From the NCBI GenBank assembly GCA_022822525.1, contig JAJEBN010000113.1:1-64000 (forward strand): a stretch of DNA of 64,000 nucleotides. The letters are read 5' to 3'. Both the position numbers and the translations under genes were made by a program. Positions 17,564 to 25,670 of the stretch are shown here, piece by piece; within the stretch, counting starts at the first letter, position 1, and every line of letters starts with the position of its first letter. Source of the stretch: Acidimicrobiia bacterium (GTDB lineage Bacteria; Actinomycetota; Acidimicrobiia; Acidimicrobiales; Poriferisodalaceae). Under the pieces are notes generated by a model that worked only from the letters and a program-made list of their open reading frames with translations, had not been told where the DNA came from and did not search any database.

Positions 17564-18736
17564 GTGACTGCATGGCTGTTGGACCCCGATGTGCTGCATC
17601 TCAATCACGGCTCGTTCGGCGCGACACCTGCGAGCGTGCTCGACGCGCAGCAGGCCATCCGCATCCGCATGGAGGCCAACCCGACCCGGTTCTTCCTCGA
17701 GGGCGAGTACCAGGAGCGGCTGGACTGCACGCGGCAGTCGGTGGCGCAGTTCGTCGGTGCCGACCCCGCCGGTCTGGTGTTCGTCACGAATGCGACGACG
17801 GGCGTGAACGCCGTGCTCCGATCGCTGGAGCCGAGCCTTGCACCCGGCGATGAGATCCTGGTGACAGATCACGAGTACAACGCCTGCGCCAATGCAGCGG
17901 CCGTGTCGGCGTCGCGTGCCGGCGCCGTGGTCACCACCGCAGCAGTGCCGTTCCCGCTCGACGACCGCAGCGAGGTGGTCGACGCCGTGCTGCGTGCCGT
18001 CACTGACCGCACGCGCATCCTGCTCATCGACGCGGTCACCTCGGCGACGGGCCTCGTGATGCCGGTGGATGAGCTGGTGGCGCGGCTCGAGCCCGACGTG
18101 CGGGTGCTCGTGGACGCGGCCCATGCGCCCGGCATGATCGACTTCGACGTGACCGAGCTGGGCGCCTCGTACGTCACCGCCAACTGCCACAAGTGGATGT
18201 GCTCGGCCAAGGGCGCCGCGTTCCTGTGGGTGCGACCCGACCGGCGAGACGATGTGCACCACGCGGTCATCAGCCACGGCTACAACGGCGGCTGGCCCTC
18301 GCAAGGCGGGCATCTGCACGCCCAGTTCGACTGGACGGGCACGCACGACCCGGCGGCCTGGCTGACCGTCGCCGATGCTCTGGCCGCAGTCGAGGCCATG
18401 CATCCCGACGGCTGGCCGGGTGTGAAGGGTGCAATCCGCGAGCTGTGCCTGGCGGGTCGCGGCAAGCTCCTCGAGGCCTTCGGCATCGACGCTCCCGCGC
18501 CCGACGACATGATCGGCGCCATCGCCAGCGTGCCGGTGCCGCCGGCCGGCAACTCAGGCTCGGCGATCTTCGACCCGCTGATGGCGGCGCTGCGCGACCG
18601 CCATCGCATCGAAGTGCCAGTGTTCACCTGGCCGGCGCCGCCCGACCGCGTGCTGCGCATCTCGGCGCACCTCTACAACCGACCCGACGACTACGACCGG
18701 CTCGCCAAAGCGCTCACCACGGAACTGGCCGGCTAG
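17564..18736 (+). CDS. Class V aminotransferase, isopenicillin-N epimerase-like
   Basis: This is a 390-residue PLP fold-type I enzyme. Diagnostic segments are LNHGSFGATP near the N-terminus, VTNATTGVNAVL, the PLP-anchoring Asp/Ala-His pair in LVDAAHAPG, and the Schiff-base Lys in NCHKWMC. This branch (CefD/IPN epimerase-like) includes epimerases and cysteine desulfurase-like lyases as well as aminotransferases, so the reaction is uncertain. A penicillin pathway is not implied. The GTG at 17564 is chosen because TAGCGT sits seven nt upstream; a GTG three codons earlier would overlap that box. Confidence 0.85.
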   Translation: MTAWLLDPDVLHLNHGSFGATPASVLDAQQAIRIRMEANPTRFFLEGEYQERLDCTRQSVAQFVGADPAGLVFVTNATTGVNAVLRSLEPSLAPGDEILVTDHEYNACANAAAVSASRAGAVVTTAAVPFPLDDRSEVVDAVLRAVTDRTRILLIDAVTSATGLVMPVDELVARLEPDVRVLVDAAHAPGMIDFDVTELGASYVTANCHKWMCSAKGAAFLWVRPDRRDDVHHAVISHGYNGGWPSQGGHLHAQFDWTGTHDPAAWLTVADALAAVEAMHPDGWPGVKGAIRELCLAGRGKLLEAFGIDAPAPDDMIGAIASVPVPPAGNSGSAIFDPLMAALRDRHRIEVPVFTWPAPPDRVLRISAHLYNRPDDYDRLAKALTTELAG

Positions 18737-18858
18737 GACTGCCAGATCGGGCGCTGATGTCGTCGTGGCGGGGCAGCGCTGCGGCGGCTGGGGCTAGGTG
18801 GCAGGATCGCGGCACGCAGGGCGAGACCCGCCCGAGGTTCGCAGCCCAGGAGGCACCG

Positions 18859-19593
18859 ATGTCATCGGCCATCGCAGCAACACCCGGCGCAAAGATGATC
18901 TTCCTCATCAAGCGCCGGCCCGAAGCCACCCGTGACGAGCTGGTCGCGAACTGGTTCAAGAATCACATGCCCGACGTGATTGCCGGCCAGGCGCAAGCAG
19001 CCGCCGAGGGCAAGGTGCACGCCACGAAGTACATCGCGACGCTGTTCGATCAGCGGCCCGGCAAAGACGTGCCCTGGGACGGCATGGCGCAGCTCTGGTT
19101 CGACCGGGCAATCCCGAACCCGCCCGAGCCGCACGGCACGGTGCCCCGGGACACGTTCCAGCAGAAGGCCCAGCCGTACGTGGGGTGGGCGACCACCGAG
19201 TACGTGGTGATCGACGGCGAGTTGCCGCTCGTGCCGAACACGCTCAACGAGCCCTTCCCGGTGACGCGCTCGGGCTTCTTCAAAGTGTCATTCCTGGTGC
19301 CTGCCCGCGACGGCATCGACTACGACGCTGCCTTTCGGCACTGGCTGGAGGCGCATGCGCCCAACGTGCGAGGCGTCATGGGGCAGGTCGGCGGCCTGCG
19401 CTACGTGGTGAACCACAGCCAAGACCCCGCAAACGAGTCCTACCTGGGCATGGCCGAGCTGTACTTCCGCGATCCGCAGGGCTGGGACGACTATCGGGCC
19501 ACCATCACCGAGGACGGCTTCAGCGAATTCGTCGACTTCGACCGCCTGGTGAACATGCACGCCACGTCACAGATGGTCGGCATCGCGGGCTGA
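18859..19593 (+). CDS. EthD-domain dimeric alpha/beta-barrel protein
   Basis: The 244-residue protein contains two repeats of the EthD/ferredoxin-like type. The first begins MIFLIKRRPEATRDELVANW and contains KNHMPDV; the second begins FFKVSFLVPARDG and contains HWLEAHAPNV. EthD-domain proteins assist cytochrome P450 systems or act as small barrel enzymes, and this one has no assigned reaction. AGGAGG eight nt upstream of the ATG sets the start, so the longer open frame reaching back into the aminotransferase gene is not coding. It lies 122 nt downstream of the aminotransferase. Confidence 0.75.
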   Translation: MSSAIAATPGAKMIFLIKRRPEATRDELVANWFKNHMPDVIAGQAQAAAEGKVHATKYIATLFDQRPGKDVPWDGMAQLWFDRAIPNPPEPHGTVPRDTFQQKAQPYVGWATTEYVVIDGELPLVPNTLNEPFPVTRSGFFKVSFLVPARDGIDYDAAFRHWLEAHAPNVRGVMGQVGGLRYVVNHSQDPANESYLGMAELYFRDPQGWDDYRATITEDGFSEFVDFDRLVNMHATSQMVGIAG

Positions 19594-19612
19594 TTGCTCA
19601 GCCGCTGAGGCG

Positions 19613-20113
19613 CTAGGCCTCTGCGGCTGCTTTCATCGCAGCGAGCGTGGCGCGGATGCCGGCGCGGGCGTTGCCGGCCCGGTAGTCGAGTTCCTTCTGG
19701 CCGTTCTCGATCATGCGGGGGGACAGTTGGCGCAGCGTCCAGGTCTCGGTCAAGGTGGTGCCGGAGCCGTTGGGCGCCAGCTGGTAGCGCCACAGGACGA
19801 TGTTGTATTCGAGGCCGCCGGTCACGAAGGCGAAGTCCTCGTTCTCGACGCGGCGGATGATCTCGACCGGCGCCTTCCACTCCTCGCCGTCGAGCCGGTT
19901 GATGCCGACGAACATGTCGCCGACCTGCCCGGTGCCCGGCACCCCGTCGGGGCCCTTGCGCCAGTACCCGCCGGTGTTCTCGTTGCTCCACTCGCCGTAG
20001 CGATCCAGCGCCGTCACCATCTCCCACACCACCTTCGGCGGCGCGTCGATGTCGATCGATTCGCTATGGGACATCACCGGGTCGTCAACATGCCCGGGAA
20101 GCTGCTCACTCAT
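19613..20113 (-). CDS. SRPBCC-family (polyketide cyclase/START-like) protein
   Basis: This 166-residue protein has the helix-grip fold signature: IDIDAPPKVVWEMVTALDRY near the start, GEWS-NENTGG, then beta strands and a long C-terminal helix (MIENGQKELDYRAGNARAGI). The family binds hydrophobic ligands in a central cavity, and members act as cyclases, hydroxylase partners or ligand carriers. It is last in a three-gene - strand run after the globin and SCO6745-family genes, separated by 94 nt. The ligand is unknown. Confidence 0.75.
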   Translation of the reverse strand: MSEQLPGHVDDPVMSHSESIDIDAPPKVVWEMVTALDRYGEWSNENTGGYWRKGPDGVPGTGQVGDMFVGINRLDGEEWKAPVEIIRRVENEDFAFVTGGLEYNIVLWRYQLAPNGSGTTLTETWTLRQLSPRMIENGQKELDYRAGNARAGIRATLAAMKAAAEA

Positions 20114-20207
20114 GGCCCGCAGCCTTGCAGATGCCGTCACCCGCCCGCGGTGTCCAATTGGCGAGCGTCGCCGCGGCGCCGACGGCCACGACCTGGCTGT
20201 CACCTGA

Positions 20208-21059
20208 TCAGTCGTCGTTGGCGGGGTACAGCTCTCGCCAGTCGATCTGGTCGTCCTTTGGCAGCTTGGCATTGATCGGCGCCATGTCTGCCAGCAGGGC
20301 ATCGGCAGCGTCGTCGCCGATCGCCCCCCAGTGGACGCCATCGAGGCGGTCGGTCATGGCCTCGACCTCGTCGCGCCCGGCGGAGCCTGCAGCGGTGGCC
20401 CGCCCCGCGGCATCCACCCAGCCGCGGCTGCGAAGGCGCTCGTACGCGGCCTCGGCCTCGGTCTCGGTCCAGCCGGCCTCTTCTTGAATCCACTCGCGGG
20501 GCGCTTCATCGACGGCGACCTGGGAGACCACCGATTCGCAGCCGTCCAAACCGGCCGCTGCAAGGGCGATCAGGTGGCATCCGCTGCGGTATTCCCGCAG
20601 CAGCGTGCAGCCGTGCCAGAGCGCCAAGTGCGGCTCGTCGGGCCAGTCCAGCGACGCCCAGCCTGCGAACAGCACCCGGCCGACAGGGTCGGCGGCATCG
20701 CAGGCAGCCCGCACTGTCTCGGCGCTGCGGCGAATCGAATCGCTGCCGACCAACTCGCCCAGTTCGCGTCTCAAAGCGGAGTCCATGCCCTCGTAGCGCG
20801 CGGCGAGCACCTGTGCCGGCGTCGAGTACGTCCAGGCATCCGGGATCGCCCGCCGAACCCGTGCAGGTGCGTAGTAGAAGAACAGCGACTCCACGACGCT
20901 CGCTGGCACAGGCCCCAACGGCGCCGACCGGGTCGCGAAGTAGTTCATCCAGAAGCCGCGCAATCCAGCGGCTGCTCCCGCCTCGCGCACTTCAGGCGCC
21001 CAGTAGCAGAGCTGGTGATACCGCTCCGCGCACTCCCACATCCGCCGCGCTCGTCGCAT
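20208..21059 (-). CDS. SCO6745-family protein
   Basis: The 283-residue all-helical protein matches the actinobacterial SCO6745 family through its N-terminus (YHQLCYWAPEVREAG, GLRGFWMNYFATR-APLGPV, VVESLFFYYAP). Its C-terminal part resembles a winged-helix segment (REWIQEEAGWTETEAEAAYERL). The biochemical role of the family is not established. GGGGAGAC upstream of the ATG supports the start. It follows the truncated globin gene by 18 nt and is probably co-transcribed with it. Confidence 0.75.
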   Translation of the reverse strand: MRRARRMWECAERYHQLCYWAPEVREAGAAAGLRGFWMNYFATRSAPLGPVPASVVESLFFYYAPARVRRAIPDAWTYSTPAQVLAARYEGMDSALRRELGELVGSDSIRRSAETVRAACDAADPVGRVLFAGWASLDWPDEPHLALWHGCTLLREYRSGCHLIALAAAGLDGCESVVSQVAVDEAPREWIQEEAGWTETEAEAAYERLRSRGWVDAAGRATAAGSAGRDEVEAMTDRLDGVHWGAIGDDAADALLADMAPINAKLPKDDQIDWRELYPANDD

Positions 21060-21077
21060 GACTGTCTCCCCGTCCTG

Positions 21078-21581
21078 CTAGCTGGGTTGGTTGATGAGGT
21101 GGGTGGCGGCGTTGTCGAAGTGGGCGAACATGGCCTGAGCGATGTCGGAGTCGAGCGGCGAGTCGTCGGGCAGGCGTGCCGCTTCGAGCGCAGCAACCAT
21201 GTGGCGCATCCAGGCGTTGCGTTCGGCCGGCCCGATGGCGAAGGGCATGTGCCGCATGCGCAGGCGCGGGTGGCCGCGCTCTGCGCTGTAGTCGGCGGGC
21301 CCGCCCCAGTACTGGGCAAGAAAACCTGCCAGACGGTGCCGGGAGGGTCCCATGTCGGCGGGATACATCGGCCGCAGCAGTTCGTCCTGCTCGACTGCGT
21401 CGTAGAAGCGATTCACCAGATCGTCGAAGAACTGCTGCCCACCGACTGCAGCGAACACCGTCGGGGGCTGCTCGACAGCCTCGGCCAGGCTGCCGCCCAG
21501 CGTCAGGCCACCTGCGCCCCAAGCGGCTTCTTCGCGTGGGGCGGAAGGGTCGCTCGCGGGGGTGGCATCGTCCTCGGTCAC
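21078..21581 (-). CDS. glbO: Group II truncated hemoglobin (trHbO type)
   Basis: This 167-residue protein has a short disordered N-terminus and then a 2-on-2 globin. It has FFDDLVNRFYDAVEQDELLRP (helix A/B), QYWGGPADYS (CD-E region) and HPRLRMRHMPFAIG with the proximal His, followed by WMRHM with a group-II-type Trp on helix G. The family binds O2 and is linked to oxygen delivery and reactive nitrogen or peroxide chemistry. The GTG at 21581 is chosen because TAGCCT lies seven nt upstream. It is first in a three-gene run and divergent from the selenoprotein gene across 205 nt. Confidence 0.85.
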   Translation of the reverse strand: MTEDDATPASDPSAPREEAAWGAGGLTLGGSLAEAVEQPPTVFAAVGGQQFFDDLVNRFYDAVEQDELLRPMYPADMGPSRHRLAGFLAQYWGGPADYSAERGHPRLRMRHMPFAIGPAERNAWMRHMVAALEAARLPDDSPLDSDIAQAMFAHFDNAATHLINQPS

Positions 21582-21588
21582 GGCGCTC

Positions 21589-21594
21589 AGGCTA
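21589..21594 (-). promoter_or_regulatory. Putative -10 box (TAGCCT) of the truncated globin gene
   Basis: TAGCCT on the minus strand is seven nt before the GTG at 21581, with no ribosome binding site between. This suggests a leaderless transcript. Confidence 0.5.
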
Positions 21595-21786
21595 AGAGGC
21601 GAAGCCGTGACGGAAGCGGCCTGCGAGCGGCAGCGAACATGAGCGGGCAGCACGGGTGAAGCCGTGGGCCAAGTGGCACCGGGCATCCCGCAGGGTGAGG
21701 CGCCTACAGTCTTGGAAAGCTGGCGCGCTCAGTCGGCGCTCAGCGGTGGGCCTGATGCAGGCCCGGAGGCAGGTACGGGAGGCACG

Positions 21787-22737
21787 ATGGCGTTGACAGA
21801 ACGGCCCCAGCGGACGACCAACGGGCGCAAGCCGGACGGTCGGCGCGCACACCGGTCGTACCTGAGCTACATCGACAAGTCGCGCGAGTACTACGGGGCA
21901 CACGGCTACCCGCAGCCGTACCAGTGGGCGTACAACCAAGAGGTGGCGTTCGCGCCGTTGGCCACGCCGCTCTCGGAGAGCACCGTCGGCCTCGTCACCA
22001 CCTCGTTCTTCGAGAAGGGCCGCGAGCCTGCCGGAGTGCCGGTGGCCCGGCCCAAGCAGCCCTACGCCGCTCGCTGCGACGATGCCCTCGCAGGCCTCTA
22101 CAACAGCGATCTCTTCTGGGACAAGGACAACACCCACACCGACGACCTCGACACCTACCTGCCCATCAACCGGCTGCGCGAGTTCGAGGCCGAGGGGCGC
22201 ATCGGTGCACTCTCGGAGCGCTTCTACGGCATCCCCACCGACTACAGCCATCGCCGCACCCAGCGCAACGACTCGCCCCGTATCGAGGAGTGGATGCGTG
22301 AAGACGGCGTCGACGTTGCCTTCCTGGTACCGCTCTGACCGGTCTGCCACCAGACGATCGGTCTGATCGCTCGACACCTGGAAGAGGCCGGCATTCCCAC
22401 CGTGGTGGCCGGCAGCGCTCGTGACATCGTCGAGGAATGCGGCGTCGCACGGTTTGTGTTCACCGATTTCCCCCTGGGGAACCCGACCGGCAAGCCCGGC
22501 GATGCGGCCATGCAGCGCGCCATCGTGGCGACGGCGCTGGACCTGCTCGAGCATGCCTGGATGCCGCGCACCACGGTGCAGACGCCCTATGTGTGGGATG
22601 CCGACGACAACGACGGCTGGCGTGACCACTTCATGCGTGTCGACGACTCCAACCGGGCCGCGCTGGCCGCGGCCGGCGAGGCACGACGGCGCGATCAAGC
22701 CGCCGCCAAGGCCGACGGCCGCGCCCGCACCAGCTGA
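21787..22737 (+). CDS. Selenoprotein B (GrdB/PrdB-like) family protein with in-frame UGA = Sec184
   Basis: Two open segments in the same frame, 21787-22335 and 22339-22737, are separated only by TGA at 22336-22338. Read through, they give 316 residues with the redox motif U184-P-V-C-H-Q-T, the UxxCxxT arrangement of the glycine/sarcosine/betaine/D-proline reductase selenoprotein B family. Both sides are conserved-looking: DKDNTHTDDLDTYLPINRLR before, and GLIARHLEEAGIPTVVAGSA then FTDFPLGNPTGKPGD after. GGGAGG ten nt before the ATG fixes the start. It lacks the other glycine reductase subunits and sits in an aerobic-looking genome, so a thiol-redox or reductive-lyase role is more likely than Stickland metabolism. 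A candidate SECIS follows the UGA. A nonsense mutation is the alternative, but the intact downstream half argues against it. Confidence 0.85.
22339..22371 (+). promoter_or_regulatory. Candidate bacterial SECIS element for the GrdB-like selenoprotein
   Basis: Directly after the UGA, CAGAC (22351-22355) and GTCTG (22361-22365) form a five-pair stem with loop GATCG, and the weaker outer pairs extend it. The apical loop begins with G 18 nt after the UGA, within the range described for SelB-dependent bacterial SECIS elements. A competing helix (GTCTG 22342-22346 with CAGAC) could also form. No folding program was run. Confidence 0.5.
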
Positions 22738-22809
22738 GCAACCCGGGCATCGGTGGCAGGGCCAGCCGGCGATGCCGCGCGTGGCCCCAGAGCAAATGAA
22801 AGGCCGCAC

Positions 22810-23793
22810 ATGACTGATGACCAGCGCAAGCCGCTGTTCGACCCTGCCGACGCTGACGCGCCCGATTTCGTGCCGTCTGAGCCGGCCGGCGCCGATGTCT
22901 ATTCGCATCCCTCCGAGCACGGCGAGCGCATCACCGACACGCTCGTCCCCGATCTCATGATCGAAGCGTCTGGAGGCGTGACGGTCGCCGCCGACGTCTA
23001 CGGCGACGACGGCCCGCTTGTGCTGCTGCAGCACGGCGGCGGCCAGACTCGCCACGCCTGGAAGGGAGCGGGCCAAGCCCTCGCCGACGGCGGCTACCGG
23101 GCCGTGTGCCTCGACGCCCGGGGCCACGGCGACTCGGACTGGGCGCCCGACGGCGACTACACGACTGAGGCATCGGTGGCCGACCTCGTGGCGGTAGTGG
23201 AGCACTTCGGGGAACGGCCGGTGCTGGTCGGCGCCTCGATGGGCGGGGGCACCTCGCTGACCGCGGTCGGCGAGGGTGCGGTAGACGCCCTGGCGCTCGT
23301 GCTCGTCGACACGGCCCCGCAGATCGAAGCAGCCGGCGTGCGCAAGATCCGGGACTTCATGGCTCAGGGCGCCGACGGGTTTGCATCGCTCGAAGAGGTC
23401 GCCGAGGCGATTGCCAACTACCAGCCGCATCGCAAGCGGCCGCGCAACCTGGACGGTCTCGCCAAGAATGTCCGCCTCTGGCCCGACGGCCGCTACCGCT
23501 GGCATTGGGATCCCGCCTTCATGCACCGCCCGCGCAGCTTCGCCGAGCGCATCCCGCGCCAGCAGGCCGCCGCCGAGAACCTGACGCTGCCGACGCTGCT
23601 GGTGCGGGGCGGTCTCAGCGATGTGCTGTCAGAGGAAGGCGCTCAGTCGTTCCTCGACACCGTGCCGCATGCGCACTATGCGAATGTCGGCGGCGCGGCC
23701 CACATGGTTGCGGGCGACCGCAACGACATCTTCGTCGAGGCGACGCTCAGGTTCCTGGCCGAATTCGTGCCTGGCGCGCACGCGCGAGCCTGA
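22810..23793 (+). CDS. Alpha/beta-hydrolase fold protein
   Basis: This 327-residue hydrolase has the oxyanion segment [13 protein letters not shown], the nucleophile elbow [10 protein letters not shown] (Ser in G-x-S-x-G-type context), a late acidic residue in [13 protein letters not shown], and the catalytic His in [10 protein letters not shown]. The first 50 residues are an acidic extension without a signal peptide. It could be an esterase, a dehalogenase-like enzyme or a peroxidase-like enzyme. It lies 72 nt downstream of the selenoprotein gene on the same strand, so co-expression is likely. GAAAGG about nine nt upstream supports the ATG. Confidence 0.85.
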   Translation: MTDDQRKPLFDPADADAPDFVPSEPAGADVYSHPSEHGERITDTLVPDLMIEASGGVTVAADVYGDDGPLVLLQHGGGQTRHAWKGAGQALADGGYRAVCLDARGHGDSDWAPDGDYTTEASVADLVAVVEHFGERPVLVGASMGGGTSLTAVGEGAVDALALVLVDTAPQIEAAGVRKIRDFMAQGADGFASLEEVAEAIANYQPHRKRPRNLDGLAKNVRLWPDGRYRWHWDPAFMHRPRSFAERIPRQQAAAENLTLPTLLVRGGLSDVLSEEGAQSFLDTVPHAHYANVGGAAHMVAGDRNDIFVEATLRFLAEFVPGAHARA

Positions 23794-23810
23794 TCGCGGC
23801 CTTCTTGCCG

Positions 23811-23842
23811 TACCCTTGCGGCCCTTGGCCGGACAGGCCGAG
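23811..23842 (+). promoter_or_regulatory. Putative -10 box and 5'-UTR hairpin of the cold-shock gene
   Basis: TACCCT at 23811-23816 could act as a -10 box. CTTGGCC (23824-23830) and GGCCGAG (23836-23842) then form a seven-pair hairpin with loop GGACA just upstream of the ribosome binding region of the csp gene. This would be a short structured leader. Confidence 0.35.
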
Positions 23843-23858
23843 CTTCGAGAGGCACAAC

Positions 23859-24056
23859 ATGCGCGGAACAGTCAAGTTCTTCAACAACGAGAAGGGCTTC
23901 GGCTTTATCTCCCGTGAAGGCGCCGATGACGTCTTTGCCCACATCTCCAATGTGGTCGGTGAAGGCGACCGGACGTTGGAGGCAGGCCAGGAGGTCGAGT
24001 TCGACATCGGCCCGGGCCGCAAGGGCGACGAAGCTCGCAACGTCAAGCCCGTTTGA
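23859..24056 (+). CDS. cspA: Cold-shock domain protein
   Basis: This 65-residue single cold-shock domain has RNP1 KGFGFI and RNP2 VFAHI, and starts [16 protein letters not shown]. It binds single-stranded nucleic acid and melts RNA secondary structure. GAGAGG upstream of the ATG is the likely ribosome binding site. A DEAD-box RNA helicase follows 108 nt later on the same strand, a pairing that fits RNA unfolding at low temperature. A stable hairpin lies between the two. Confidence 0.93.
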   Translation: MRGTVKFFNNEKGFGFISREGADDVFAHISNVVGEGDRTLEAGQEVEFDIGPGRKGDEARNVKPV

Positions 24057-24064
24057 ACTCAATC

Positions 24065-24086
24065 GCCGCTGAGCACTGCCAGCGGC
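24065..24086 (+). terminator. Stem-loop after the cold-shock gene
   Basis: GCCGCTG (24065-24071) and CAGCGGC (24080-24086) make a perfect seven-pair stem with an eight-nt loop nine nt after the csp stop. There is no U-tract, so it may be a weak or factor-assisted terminator, or an attenuator or stability element before the helicase. Confidence 0.4.
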
Positions 24087-24164
24087 ACTGACCGGCCGCA
24101 TCAACCCTTGAACGGGCCGGCGGTGCGGCCGTCGATTGCCGACCCGATGTCGGCGAGGAGTCAC

Positions 24165-25346
24165 ATGCCCCCCACCTTCGCCCAGCTGGGCGCCCCCGAC
24201 TTCATCGTCAGCGCGCTCGCGCAGCGAGGCATCAGTGAGCCGTTCGCCATCCAAGCGGCCACTGTGGCTGACGCCTTGGCCGGACTCGATGTCTGCGGAC
24301 GCGCGCCCACCGGCTCGGGCAAGACGCTGGCTTTCGGCATTCCGCTCGTCGCCAGCGTCGGCAAGGCCCAGCCGCGCAAGCCCCGAGCGCTGGTGCTCGC
24401 GCCGACCCGCGAACTCGCCGACCAGATCATGACCGAGCTGCGCACTTTCGCAGGCAAGCGGCGCATCGGCGTCGCCTATGGCGGTGTGGGTTACGGCGCT
24501 CAGATCGGGTCGCTGCGCCGCGGGGTCGACATCCTCGTGGCGTGTCCGGGTCGCCTCGAGGACTTGATCTCCCAGGGCCAGGCTGACCTGTCCGCGGTCG
24601 ACAAGGTCGTCATTGACGAAGCCGATCGCATGGCCGATATGGGATTCATCCCCGCCGTGCGGCGGCTGCTCGACCAAACTGCGGCACGGCGCCAGACCAT
24701 GCTGTTCTCCGCCACGCTCGACGGAGATGTGGCAACACTCACCCGTGACTACCAGCGCGATCCCGTGCGTCACGAAGTCGACGACGAGACGCCCGATGTC
24801 AGGGCTGCCGAGCACGTGTTCTGGAGCGTCGCCAAGACTGACCGCACCGACATCTGCGCCGAGGCGATCGACGCCGCTGGGTTGACAGTCGTGTTCTGCC
24901 GGACCCGGCATGGCTGTGACCGCGTTGCCAAGCAGTTGGATCGCCGAGGGATCCGCGCGGCGGCGCTGCATGGCGGACGCAGCCAGCCCCAGCGCACCAA
25001 GGCACTCGCCGCGTTCGCAGCCGGCAGAGTTCAAGCGCTGGTCGCGACAGACGTTGCTGCGCGCGGCATCCATGTCGAAGGTGTGAGTGCCGTCGTCCAC
25101 TATGACCTCGCGGCGGACCACAAGACCTACCTTCACCGGTCGGGCCGCACGGCGCGGGCGGGTGAGGGCGGGGTAGTGGTCTCGCTCATCCAGCCCGAGC
25201 AGGCGAGAGAGCTCAAATCCATGCAGTGCAAGATGGGACTGGTGCAGCCCATTACCGACGTGGATGTGGACGTGATCCGGGAAGCCCCACGATCACGGAC
25301 GCGGTATCGCACGCTCAAGCGTCTGGATCGTCCTGGGGCTCACTGA
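24165..25346 (+). CDS. DEAD-box ATP-dependent RNA helicase
   Basis: This 393-residue protein has the full set of motifs: Q-motif (FAIQAATV), I APTGSGKT, Ia APTRELADQ, Ib CPGRLEDL, II DEAD, III SAT, IV VVFCRTRHG, V ATDVAARGIHVEG and VI HRSGRTARAG. There is almost no C-terminal extension, so it resembles compact RhlE-like helicases. GGAG nine nt upstream of the ATG at 24165 sets the start; an ATG 19 codons earlier has no such site. Its last 32 nt overlap the convergent DUF3467 gene. Confidence 0.9.
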   Translation: MPPTFAQLGAPDFIVSALAQRGISEPFAIQAATVADALAGLDVCGRAPTGSGKTLAFGIPLVASVGKAQPRKPRALVLAPTRELADQIMTELRTFAGKRRIGVAYGGVGYGAQIGSLRRGVDILVACPGRLEDLISQGQADLSAVDKVVIDEADRMADMGFIPAVRRLLDQTAARRQTMLFSATLDGDVATLTRDYQRDPVRHEVDDETPDVRAAEHVFWSVAKTDRTDICAEAIDAAGLTVVFCRTRHGCDRVAKQLDRRGIRAAALHGGRSQPQRTKALAAFAAGRVQALVATDVAARGIHVEGVSAVVHYDLAADHKTYLHRSGRTARAGEGGVVVSLIQPEQARELKSMQCKMGLVQPITDVDVDVIREAPRSRTRYRTLKRLDRPGAH

Positions 25347-25641
25347 GCGTCTCGAGGCTCGAGGGCGCAAGGTTCGAGGCGAACTTCGACATGTTGTCGC
25401 TGAGTGCGCTGATGAGCTGCTCCACGAACTGCGGTGACATGTTCACCCGCTGGACCACCACCCCGCGCCGGGGCGACTGCTTGCCGCTGAAGTCCAAGCG
25501 GATGAAATCGAGCGTGAACTCGTACGGCGAGTGACGCACCACTGCGAAGTTGGACCACACGCCGGCTTCGAGCTCAGGCGGGAGCCGGATCTGCAGCTTC
25601 GTTCCGTCGGGCAGCGATTCCGGTGGTGTTCCCTCAGTCAC
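25315..25641 (-). CDS. DUF3467 family protein
   Basis: This 108-residue protein has the DUF3467 pattern: YSNFAVV-like GVWSNFAVVRHSPYEFTLDFIRLDF, then a Q-R-V-N-M-S-P-Q-F segment, then a helix. The fold is small and mostly beta, and the function is unknown. The GTG at 25641 is preceded by TAGCGT seven nt upstream. Its 3' end overlaps the convergent helicase gene by 32 nt. It lies downstream of the ABC permease on the opposite side and is probably not part of that operon. Confidence 0.75.
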   Translation of the reverse strand: MTEGTPPESLPDGTKLQIRLPPELEAGVWSNFAVVRHSPYEFTLDFIRLDFSGKQSPRRGVVVQRVNMSPQFVEQLISALSDNMSKFASNLAPSSLETLSEPQDDPDA

Positions 25642-25648
25642 GTGCCGA

Positions 25649-25654
25649 ACGCTA
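25649..25654 (-). promoter_or_regulatory. Putative -10 box (TAGCGT) of the DUF3467 gene
   Basis: TAGCGT on the minus strand lies seven nt before the GTG at 25641 with no Shine-Dalgarno between. It sits within the 29-nt gap after the ABC permease gene. Confidence 0.5.
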
Positions 25655-25670
25655 CGGGGAGCGCGGCAGC

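Noticed and set aside
18193-18858. N-terminal extension of the EthD-like protein back into the aminotransferase gene
   Set aside because: It would overlap the aminotransferase in another frame, and a clear AGGAGG precedes the ATG at 18859.
22336-22338. TGA as a nonsense mutation or sequencing error in the GrdB-like gene
   Set aside because: It sits exactly at the Sec position of a known Sec-containing motif, both flanks are intact, and a second unrelated UGA gene of the same kind occurs in the window.
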